This document shows positions 26,186-34,888 of a DNA stretch of 64,000 nt, piece after piece. Position numbers and translations under genes: made by a program. The notes beneath the pieces were generated by a model that was not told the origin of the DNA, did no database searches, and worked only from the letters and a program-made list of their open reading frames with translations. Numbering within the stretch: the first letter of the stretch is position 1; each line of letters starts with the position of its first letter. The DNA is taken from assembly GCA_022768245.1 (NCBI GenBank), contig JALEMR010000051.1, positions 1 through 64,000 of the forward strand, in the 5' to 3' direction. Source of the stretch: Oscillospiraceae bacterium (GTDB lineage Bacteria > Bacillota > Clostridia > Oscillospirales > Ruminococcaceae).

Positions 26186-28594
26186 TCAGCCAAGTGTTAT
26201 TGTGATATCGTTCTCGTCCTGAAGCTTGTCCGCGGGAATGAAGTTTCCGTCAAGCTTTTCGCCGTTCATGACGATCTCCTTAACGCCGCTCTCAACGCCG
26301 TCGGGATTGTTGAAGGTCATGTTCAGCTTCTTGCCTCTGAACTTCTTTGTAACGGTGTAGCTCTTCCAGTCGGAGGGAACTGCGGGGTCAACAACGAGAC
26401 CGTCAGCGTTGGGTCTCATGCCGAGGATACCCTCAACGCAGCCTACCATTACAGTAGAGCCTGTACCTGTGAGCCAGTGTACGTGAGAACGTCCCTCGAA
26501 GGGAGAGCGCTTGGACTCGGTGAACTGTCCGTGAACGTAGGGCTCCATAACTCTGATCTCTGCCTTATCGTTCATGGAAGCGGGCGAAGACTCGGTGAAG
26601 TATTCAAATGCGCGGTTACCGTGACCGAGGAGAGACTCTGCAAGGATAGCCCAGCCCTGAGTCTGAGAGAAGATACCGCCGTTTTCCTTGGTATCGGGAT
26701 TGAAGATATGCATGAGCGCACCGTCAAAGTAGTCGTTGATATAGGGAGGATCCATGATCTTTACGCCGTAAGGAGTATTGAGTATCTCGTGTACGGACTC
26801 CATGGACTTCTCGCCCTGCTCCTTGGAAGCAAAGCCCGAGATAACGCCCCAGCTCTGAGGATTGAGCCACATATTTGCTTCGGGGTCGTTCTTTGCGCCT
26901 ACCTTTACGCCGTCCTCTCTGATACCTCTGATGAATCTGTCCTCGTCCCAGCAGTCGGAGAGAGACTTGCCAAGCTTAGCCTGTACCTCGTCGAGATACT
27001 TGACATACTCGGTATCGTTCTTATCCTGAGCGTAGCCCTTGAGGATAGTCATAGCGTAGTAGAGCTGGAATGCAACGAATGTAGATTCGCCCTTCTTGCC
27101 CATTCTGAGGCAGTCGTTCCAGTCAGCGTGGAGACCTGCGGGCATATCGTGATCGCCGAGACGCTTCATGGAGAAGTCGATAGCACTCTTAAGGTGATCG
27201 TAAACGGTGCCCTCGCCGCCCGTAGCGTATACGATAACTTCATCGAGGAATGCCTTGTTGCCGCTTTCGCCGATGTACTTGTCGATAGTGGGGAAGAGCC
27301 AGAGAGCGTCGTCCGCACGGTAAGAGGGATGACCTGTCTCCTGAGCGTAGGGGGATTTTTCGTTGTTCTCGTCGGGAGCGTTTTCATGACCCGCATTGTG
27401 ATTGAACTTAACGAGGGGCAGACCGCCGCCGTTGTCAACCTGAGCGGAGAGCATGAATCTGATCTTTTCTGCGGCAAGCTCGGGATCGAGATGGATGATA
27501 CCCTGGATATCCTGAACGGTATCGCGGTAGCCGTAGCCGTTTCTGAGACCGCAGTAGATGAAGGAAGCGGCTCTGGACCAGATAAAGGTGATGAAGCACT
27601 GGTAAGCGTTCCATACGTTTATCATGTTATTGAAGGGCTCGGAGGGAGTATGTACCTGGAAGTTGTTGAGCTTGGAATGCCAGTAGTCCTTGAGCTCCTT
27701 GATCTCGGCGTCTACTCTGCCTGCCTGCTCGTAGGAAGCGATGATCTGGGAAGCCTCTGCGCTGTTCTTCTGACCAACGAGGAATACTATCTCGATAGTT
27801 CCGCCTGCGCCCAGCTCAACAGCTGTCTGGAGAGCGCCGCATGCATTGCCGTTGTAGTTGAGGACGTTGTCGCATCTGCCGCTTTCAACAGCGATAGGAT
27901 TTCCATATGTTCTGTAGGAGCCGATGAAGTTGTCCAGCGAGCCGTTGTAGCCGCAGACGGAAGCGCCTGCGATACCGAAGAAGCGCTCCTTGTGGTTGGA
28001 GCCTGTTGCGTCTCTGCCGCTGTTCTCGTTGATATGCTGGATTATTCTGTTTTCCTCGAAGGAGGTTCTTGTGATGAACTGAGTATACTGGAGATTTACC
28101 TGATCCTGCTCGTAGTTGCTTTCGGAGGTGAACTCGCAGAAGCCGTAAACGGAAAGCTTTCTGGGAGTGGGAGCCATATTGGTGATCCTTGCTCTCCATA
28201 CCTCGTAGGTCTTTCCGAGAGGAACGTAGTATGTCACCTCGGAGTGAACGTCTGCATAATCTGCGGACATTACGGTATAAGCTGTGCCGTGGCGGCATAC
28301 GCTCTTGTACTGATCGAGGGGCTTGCCGACAGGCTGCCAGGAAGCAGACCAGTAATCCTTTGAATCGTTATCCCTGATATAGATATATCTTCCGGGAAGA
28401 CCGATGTTGGAGTTGAAGCGGTAACGGAGGATTCTTCCGTTGGCGCCCGACTGAACGAAGCTGTAGCCTCCTGCATTATTGGAGATGATAGCTCCGTATT
28501 CGGGGGAGCCTAAATAGTTAGCCCAGGGTGCGGGGGTGTTGGGCTTATCAATTACATATTCCTTGTTTTCAAGGTCGAAATGACCATAGTTCAT
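26186..28594 (-). CDS. cbpA: Cellobiose phosphorylase (GH94)
   Basis: An 802-residue cytoplasmic enzyme that splits cellobiose with phosphate into glucose and glucose 1-phosphate, saving ATP in cellulolytic bacteria. The N-terminus MNYGHFDLENKEYVI matches known cellobiose phosphorylases. The catalytic region shows RNGYGYRDTVQD, then GGGLPLVKFNHNAGHENAPD and the catalytic-acid motif HADWNDCLRMG near 490-500. The C-terminal phrase HWLTGTGSTVMVGCVEGILG and the length also fit this subgroup rather than cellodextrin phosphorylase, which is longer. It has its own promoter (28669-28697) with a cre-like operator downstream of the start site. Codon use is strongly biased, as in highly expressed genes. 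Confidence 0.95.
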   Translation of the reverse strand: MNYGHFDLENKEYVIDKPNTPAPWANYLGSPEYGAIISNNAGGYSFVQSGANGRILRYRFNSNIGLPGRYIYIRDNDSKDYWSASWQPVGKPLDQYKSVCRHGTAYTVMSADYADVHSEVTYYVPLGKTYEVWRARITNMAPTPRKLSVYGFCEFTSESNYEQDQVNLQYTQFITRTSFEENRIIQHINENSGRDATGSNHKERFFGIAGASVCGYNGSLDNFIGSYRTYGNPIAVESGRCDNVLNYNGNACGALQTAVELGAGGTIEIVFLVGQKNSAEASQIIASYEQAGRVDAEIKELKDYWHSKLNNFQVHTPSEPFNNMINVWNAYQCFITFIWSRAASFIYCGLRNGYGYRDTVQDIQGIIHLDPELAAEKIRFMLSAQVDNGGGLPLVKFNHNAGHENAPDENNEKSPYAQETGHPSYRADDALWLFPTIDKYIGESGNKAFLDEVIVYATGGEGTVYDHLKSAIDFSMKRLGDHDMPAGLHADWNDCLRMGKKGESTFVAFQLYYAMTILKGYAQDKNDTEYVKYLDEVQAKLGKSLSDCWDEDRFIRGIREDGVKVGAKNDPEANMWLNPQSWGVISGFASKEQGEKSMESVHEILNTPYGVKIMDPPYINDYFDGALMHIFNPDTKENGGIFSQTQGWAILAESLLGHGNRAFEYFTESSPASMNDKAEIRVMEPYVHGQFTESKRSPFEGRSHVHWLTGTGSTVMVGCVEGILGMRPNADGLVVDPAVPSDWKSYTVTKKFRGKKLNMTFNNPDGVESGVKEIVMNGEKLDGNFIPADKLQDENDITITLG

Positions 28595-28620
28595 GGGACA
28601 GCACTCCTTTGATATTTTTT

Positions 28621-28635
28621 TTGTAACCGTTTTCA
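28621..28635 (-). promoter_or_regulatory. cre/LacI-family operator in the cellobiose phosphorylase leader
   Basis: TTGTAACCGTTTTCA matches the catabolite-responsive element consensus WTGNAANCGNWNNCW at every defined position. It lies about 30 bases downstream of the predicted transcription start, a position suited to roadblock repression. A second palindrome, TCGGAG-TAT-CTCCGA, lies at 28640-28654. Confidence 0.6.
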
Positions 28636-28668
28636 GCAGTCGGAGTATCTCCGATACATACTATTTAT

Positions 28669-28697
28669 ATATTATCATATAGCTGCTGTTTTTTCAA
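28669..28697 (-). promoter_or_regulatory. Promoter of cellobiose phosphorylase
   Basis: On the minus strand, TTGAAA (28697-28692), a 17-base spacer and TAATAT (28674-28669). Confidence 0.65.
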
Positions 28698-28767
28698 GTG
28701 ATTTCAGAATAATTAACAATTTTTTTACGTATTCATTAGATAAAATGTATTAAATCGCCTAAAAGCG

Positions 28768-28806
28768 TAAAAAATCCGATACGCCGCGGGGTGCGCCGTA
28801 TCGGAT
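28768..28806 (-). terminator. Terminator of the secreted protein gene
   Basis: On the minus strand, ATCCGATACG/CGTATCGGAT with a GC-rich loop, followed by a T-run. Confidence 0.85.
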
Positions 28807-28833
28807 ATGGTTCATATCACACGAAAGCGGATA

Positions 28834-29655
28834 TCAATAGCCGTAGCTGCTTAAGTCCATCTCTTCGTAGTCGTCGGGAACTGCCAGATCGGAGCTCTTT
28901 ACCGAGGTTGTGATCTTAACACTGTAAATGATAGAATCCTCCACCATCATAACGAGGTTGAGCTTGGTATCGAATACGCAGCCGATGGTACTGCCGTCGG
29001 AGGTCTCGAACACCTCATAATAGTAGCCCTTGTCCTTGTGCTTGAATTTGAAAAGCTTGCCCTTCTGAGAATCCTTTATGCCGAGATCCGCTGCGTCTTC
29101 TGCGGTCGATACAACAGCAGATGAGAGGTCCTCTTCGCTTTCACTTTCGTAGCTGATCATCTCCTTGGTAGAAATATCGAGGAGATAGGCTGTCTCTGCA
29201 TCCTGATATAAAGCCATACCTATCGAAGAACCGTCAACGTCCATATACATAACGGTCTTGGACTTATTTCCCTTGACAGCCATGCTGACTACCTGATCCT
29301 TTGAGACCAGAGTAACGGACATTGAAGCCTTGGAGGGGTCCTCGCTCATTTTAGATGCATTCTTATAGAGCTTATCGAAGAAACGCTTGGTTCTTGACTT
29401 GCTGTATGTAACAGCACTCTTGGAAGATTTTCCGTCATAGCTCTGCACCTTTTTTGCCAGTCCGGAATTGAATTTCAGACCTGCAAGCTTAACAGCCTCG
29501 GTGTATGCGGGGTCGGAAGCGTACATTTCGGAGACGATGCAGCTTTCTTCGGAATAATTATATTCCTGGGCAGTGGCAGCGATGCTGAAAGAAGAGATCA
29601 TTGAGCAGCATACTGCGGCTGCAAGTGCGACAGACATTTTTTTCTTGAAATTCAT
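28834..29655 (-). CDS. Unknown secreted protein (LolA-like beta-rich domain possible)
   Basis: A 273-residue exported protein that I cannot assign to a named family. The signal peptide is clear (MNFKKKMSVALAAAVCCSMI, cleavage near ATAQ at 29). The mature part has evenly spaced beta strands such as SMSVTLVSKDQVVSMAVKG, TVMYMDVDGSSIGMALYQD, TAYLLDISTKEMISY and KGYYYEVFETSDGSTIGCVFD. This layout resembles LolA/outer-lipid-binding-like folds used by some Gram-positive secreted lipoproteins, but no lipobox is present. It has its own perfect promoter at 29729-29757 and its own terminator. Its neighbours on both sides are transcribed separately, so the context gives no function. Confidence 0.7.
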   Translation of the reverse strand: MNFKKKMSVALAAAVCCSMISSFSIAATAQEYNYSEESCIVSEMYASDPAYTEAVKLAGLKFNSGLAKKVQSYDGKSSKSAVTYSKSRTKRFFDKLYKNASKMSEDPSKASMSVTLVSKDQVVSMAVKGNKSKTVMYMDVDGSSIGMALYQDAETAYLLDISTKEMISYESESEEDLSSAVVSTAEDAADLGIKDSQKGKLFKFKHKDKGYYYEVFETSDGSTIGCVFDTKLNLVMMVEDSIIYSVKITTSVKSSDLAVPDDYEEMDLSSYGY

Positions 29656-29728
29656 ATTGTGTATTCCTCCATTAAGTTAATTGTTACATTTTTTTGATCT
29701 TGGGGGTAAACTTTTGTAACTTTAGATA

Positions 29729-29757
29729 ATTATAGCATACTATAACCGTTTTGTCAA
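29729..29757 (-). promoter_or_regulatory. Consensus promoter of the secreted protein gene
   Basis: On the minus strand, TTGACA (29757-29752), a 17-base spacer and TATAAT (29734-29729) are perfect consensus hexamers. Confidence 0.85.
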
Positions 29758-29970
29758 TAATATTTCTCAAATATTTCATATTTCTAATGATTTTTTAAGG
29801 TAATGCATTTAGTGTATTGTCCAAGCTCTGTGAAATCAGTTTGTATGCCTGCGTTCCTGTTGTACTATGTTCTGAGAACAGCGTACACTTCAATATCTGC
29901 TAATAAATTCACCTGACTTTCACATACTCTTGTGCAAAGTGCTGATTTTGAAAAAAATATCAAAATACCC
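29758..29970. other. AT-rich intergenic stretch between divergent promoters
   Basis: Between the minus-strand promoter at 29729-29757 and the groES promoter at 29972 I see no coding signal, strong hairpin or repeat. Confidence 0.5.
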
Positions 29971-29971
29971 C

Positions 29972-29999
29972 TTGATTTTTTCTGAAAAGTTGGTAAAAT
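29972..29999 (+). promoter_or_regulatory. groESL promoter
   Basis: TTGATT (29972-29977) and TAAAAT (29994-29999) with a 16-base spacer lie directly before the CIRCE operator. An overlapping TATAAT at 29999-30004 is an alternative -10. Confidence 0.65.
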
Positions 30000-30003
30000 A
30001 TAA

Positions 30004-30030
30004 TTAGCACTCAAAGAGAAAGAGTGCTAA
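30004..30030 (+). promoter_or_regulatory. CIRCE operator (HrcA binding site)
   Basis: TTAGCACTC-N9-GAGTGCTAA matches the CIRCE inverted repeat exactly. It lies just after the groESL promoter, so heat-shock control by HrcA is expected. Confidence 0.97.
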
Positions 30031-30079
30031 CACACGAAGCTAAAGTCTGCTAACCGTTTATCGGGAGGCACCACTATAG

Positions 30080-30382
<303 letters not shown>

Positions 30383-30408
30383 TAAATAATCGTTTGATAC
30401 GGAGGTAA

Positions 30409-32043
<1,635 letters not shown>

Positions 32044-32064
32044 TAACTGACATGATCATATAGT

Positions 32065-32098
32065 AAAAAACCGTCGGGCAGACAGTCCGACGGTTTTT
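32065..32098 (+). terminator. Terminator of groESL
   Basis: AAAAACCGTCGG/CCGACGGTTTTT with a 9-base loop. Confidence 0.92.
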
Positions 32099-32121
32099 GT
32101 TATGTTTGCATGAGAGACAAT

Positions 32122-32154
32122 AAAAAACGTCAGCCGAAAGCTCTCGGCTGACGT
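32122..32154 (-). terminator. Terminator of the coiled-coil gene
   Basis: On the minus strand, ACGTCAGCCGA/TCGGCTGACGT followed by TTTTTTA. Confidence 0.9.
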
Positions 32155-32170
32155 ATGTATCGGTATAATA

Positions 32171-34054
32171 TCAGACCTTTACAACTGCCTTATTCATGAT
32201 CCTGCCGTTCTTGATGTTCTTGTAGCCGTAAAGTACGCACTCGTCCACGGGACCGGAATATTCCTCCTTCTTCTTATCGCCGAAGAAGAGAGCCTTTCTT
32301 TCCTCGCGGGACATTATGCGCTCATGGAGCTCTTCGTCGTACTGGGTGCCCTTGGGTGCGTCGATAAGCTCGTAAACGGGACTGCTCTGGCTGCTGTTGT
32401 GGAAATCGAGGAAGTATGCGAACAGCTTGTTCAGGCTGGCAACATCGGTGAAGTCCTCTGCTCTTATCCTGCTCTGTGCGTATTCCCACAGACCCTGGAT
32501 ATGACCCCACTGTGCGCCGCAGCAAAGGAAGCTGCGGATAGTAAGTCCTTCGGGGAATACCTGTGCTTCGTCCAGTCCCGACTTGGACTTGGGGGAGAGG
32601 TTGACATAAAGGTCATACATGGAGGTGAGATCGCCGAAGGTGGACTTGTAAGCGTCCGCGCTGCGCTGTGCTTCTTCGACCTCCTGCTGCATGGAGGTAA
32701 GGCGGGTGTTGAGGTCGCCTATGGAGTTCTTGTAGTCGTTTATCTGGGATTCAAGGGCAGAGGAATAATTGCCTGCGTCCTCGATCTGCTGCTCCTTAAG
32801 TGCGATAGTATCGTTAAGGTGGCTGATATTTGCGGAAAGCTCGGTGATCTGACCGTCTCTTGCGGTGATAGCCACATGAGCCTTTTCAACTTCCTCGGCG
32901 TAAGCGTTGGCAGTCTCTGCATATTCGTTGATCTTCTCCTTGAGGACAAGCATAGCCTGCAGCTGTCTTCTCATAACGTCAATCTTGTCGTCGCGCTCGT
33001 TGATAGTTGCATTGAGCTCGTTTACGGACGCGGTGAGATTTTCGTTTGTGCTGCGGAGGTTCTCCATTTTTTCGGCATATTCATTGCGCTCGGAGTTGAG
33101 CTCGCTGATGGTGGAATCCTTGTCCGCAAGGGCAGCCTTTGTACGTTCGAGCTGGTCTGCGATCTCAGCCAGCTTGGAGCCTGCGAGAGCAGCCTTTGAA
33201 GTAGCCTCGTCTGCGGCAGCCTTTATGGAAAGCTTGTCGTTTTCCAGAGAAGCGGTCTTTTCCTGAAGTGCGGATATCTGTTCGAATCTCTGTTCCAGCT
33301 CTGCGTTCTGCTGAGCGATGATCTCGTCGGCTTCTGCTTTAGCGGCATAGAGCTCGGAATATCTTGCCTTAAGCTCTGCGGCAGCCTCTTCCTTGGCGAT
33401 AGCCTCCTCCTTGACCTTGGCGGTCTGAGCTTCTGCGTCTGCGATCTTTGCGTTGAGGACCTCTATCTGCTCTGCGGCAGCCTTTGCGGAGCTGTCGCCC
33501 TGTGCCTGAGCGGCAGTCATAGCGCTGATACGGTTGTCCCTGTCGGTGATATCTGCCTTAGCCTTATCCAGCATTTCGGAGAGCTCGCCCACCTTAAGAG
33601 TGAGTTCGTTGATCTGATTTGCAGCTTCCTGAGCGCTGGAATCGCCAGCGGCCTGAGCAGCGGTCATGCTGCTGATACGGCTGTCTCTCTCGGCGATGTC
33701 AGCCTTAGCCTTTTCGGCAGCGGCGGTAAGCTCTTCTATCTTTGCGTTAAGGGATTCTATCTTGTCCTGAGCTGCCTTAGCGGTATTATCGCCCGAAGCC
33801 TGAGCCTCGGTAAGCTCGGATATCCTTCTGTCGCGGTCGGAGATCTCCAGCTTGAACTTATTGAGCTGGAGATTGATGCCGGATATCTCGATATTCTTGG
33901 AGTTGACCTCTTCTTCGAGCTCGGCGATACGTGCCTCATATTTTGCAATATCCTCGGCAAGAGAATCCTCGCCGAAAATTTTTCTGAGCGCAGCCTTGAC
34001 CGTATCGTCCGCAAGACTGTCGATCAGCATTCCGGTAAATTCATTTAATTCCAT
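32171..34054 (-). CDS. Long coiled-coil protein with GrpE-like C-terminal domain
   Basis: A 627-residue protein without signal peptide or membrane segment. Residues 35-455 are almost entirely heptad coiled coil, rich in Ala, Glu and Lys. Within this lie three near-identical 49-residue repeats starting at 71, 120 and 169 with the pattern I..RD.RIS..T.AQA.GD..A. The tail (about 470-627) is globular. It includes IRSFLCCGAQWGHIQGLWEY, then GTQYDEELHERIM, and finally GPVDECVLYGYKNIKNGRIM with NKAVVKV. The last part resembles the C-terminal beta domain of GrpE (pattern G..fD..lHeav...GtV.e.l..GY.....vlrpA.V.V), so I infer an Hsp70 nucleotide-exchange-related or structural role. It has its own promoter and lies tail to tail with groESL. 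The function is not established. Confidence 0.72.
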   Translation of the reverse strand: MELNEFTGMLIDSLADDTVKAALRKIFGEDSLAEDIAKYEARIAELEEEVNSKNIEISGINLQLNKFKLEISDRDRRISELTEAQASGDNTAKAAQDKIESLNAKIEELTAAAEKAKADIAERDSRISSMTAAQAAGDSSAQEAANQINELTLKVGELSEMLDKAKADITDRDNRISAMTAAQAQGDSSAKAAAEQIEVLNAKIADAEAQTAKVKEEAIAKEEAAAELKARYSELYAAKAEADEIIAQQNAELEQRFEQISALQEKTASLENDKLSIKAAADEATSKAALAGSKLAEIADQLERTKAALADKDSTISELNSERNEYAEKMENLRSTNENLTASVNELNATINERDDKIDVMRRQLQAMLVLKEKINEYAETANAYAEEVEKAHVAITARDGQITELSANISHLNDTIALKEQQIEDAGNYSSALESQINDYKNSIGDLNTRLTSMQQEVEEAQRSADAYKSTFGDLTSMYDLYVNLSPKSKSGLDEAQVFPEGLTIRSFLCCGAQWGHIQGLWEYAQSRIRAEDFTDVASLNKLFAYFLDFHNSSQSSPVYELIDAPKGTQYDEELHERIMSREERKALFFGDKKKEEYSGPVDECVLYGYKNIKNGRIMNKAVVKV

Positions 34055-34083
34055 ACAACAACCACCGTTTCATATTTTGATCG

Positions 34084-34102
34084 GCAGAATAAACTATTCT
34101 GC
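34084..34102 (-). promoter_or_regulatory. Leader hairpin of the coiled-coil gene
   Basis: GCAGAAT/ATTCTGC with a 5-base loop lies in the 5' untranslated region, about 30 bases before the ATG. A role in mRNA stability is possible. Confidence 0.45.
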
Positions 34103-34121
34103 TTTATACCTATTTATTGTT

Positions 34122-34150
34122 AATATATCATAAAATCAATTATTTGTCAA
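34122..34150 (-). promoter_or_regulatory. Promoter of the coiled-coil gene
   Basis: On the minus strand, TTGACA (34150-34145), a 17-base spacer and TATATT (34127-34122). Confidence 0.8.
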
Positions 34151-34323
34151 GGTTTTTTTTATACATTATCATTAAGATAAAACTGCAATAATTTCACTTA
34201 TTATCATATAATGATTTGTTATCGCCGAGAACGGCGCTCCTGCGCATAAGACGAGTTTTTCAAATTTTTTGAGCGGCAGGCTTTGTACGGATATTTTTTT
34301 CGGATATTTAAACTATTTGACGG

Positions 34324-34352
34324 TTGACTTTTTTATAAAAAAATTATATAAT
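34324..34352 (+). promoter_or_regulatory. Promoter of the MarR-GH3 operon
   Basis: TTGACT, a 17-base spacer and TATAAT. Transcription should start near 34360, which rules out any start codon upstream of that point for the MarR gene. The rest of the interval 34151-34323 holds only a small hairpin, CGCCG-AGAA-CGGCG, at 34223-34236. Confidence 0.85.
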
Positions 34353-34391
34353 GGATTCAGAAGAAAATCGATCGCTGAAGGGAGGAGGATC

Positions 34392-34859
34392 ATTACGGAC
34401 AGGGAAAATGAACACGGCGACCGCATCATGACCAGAATGATAGTGAGCGCAAAGAGGCTGGCGGGGATAAAGCTTGTGAAAAGTGATATGGAGGATATCA
34501 CCCGGAGCGACCTGAATATCATGTATGTTATCTCCGAAGCGCCCGACGGCATCCCCGTTTCGGACATATCCGAACAGCTGGGCTGTACCGTTCCCGCCGT
34601 TTCCAAAAGGCTGAAGCCTCTGGAACAGGGACATTATATCACCCGTAAAAAGGACGGTTCGGATCACCGCACCATAAAGGTATATCTTACCGATAAGGGC
34701 AGAAATATCTCCGAGCGCTGCAAAAGGGAGACCGCCGAGATAATGGGACGGATAACCGAGAGAATGGGCAACGATATGGACAAGTTTATCACGCTTGCGG
34801 AAAAATTTATCGACATAGCCGAGCAGGAGGTCAGAGAGTGGCAGCCCGACGGCAAATAA
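34392..34859 (+). CDS. MarR family transcriptional regulator, uncertain start
   Basis: A winged-helix regulator of 144 to 155 residues. The helix-turn-helix reads PVSDISEQLGCTVPAVSKRL followed by the wing LEQGHYITRKKDGSDHRTIKVYLTDKG (given here as two parts of one region), which is classical MarR. The start is unclear. GGGAGGAGG at 34380-34388 is well placed for an in-frame ATT at 34392. The first in-frame ATG is 34428, with no good ribosome site, but a seven-codon frame (ATG 34408 to TGA 34431) overlaps it. The gene lies 29 bases before the GH3 beta-glucosidase and is probably co-transcribed with it, which suggests control of a beta-glucoside gene or of its own operon. Confidence 0.82.
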   Translation: MTDRENEHGDRIMTRMIVSAKRLAGIKLVKSDMEDITRSDLNIMYVISEAPDGIPVSDISEQLGCTVPAVSKRLKPLEQGHYITRKKDGSDHRTIKVYLTDKGRNISERCKRETAEIMGRITERMGNDMDKFITLAEKFIDIAEQEVREWQPDGK

Positions 34860-34888
34860 TACATAGTCTGAGGTAAAGGAATTATTTT

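Noticed and set aside
26033-28363. A 776-codon open frame antisense to cellobiose phosphorylase on the plus strand
   Set aside because: It is the mirror of a highly biased gene, and the translation has Leu/Val/Cys-rich shadow composition with no family similarity. The phosphorylase on the other strand is certain.
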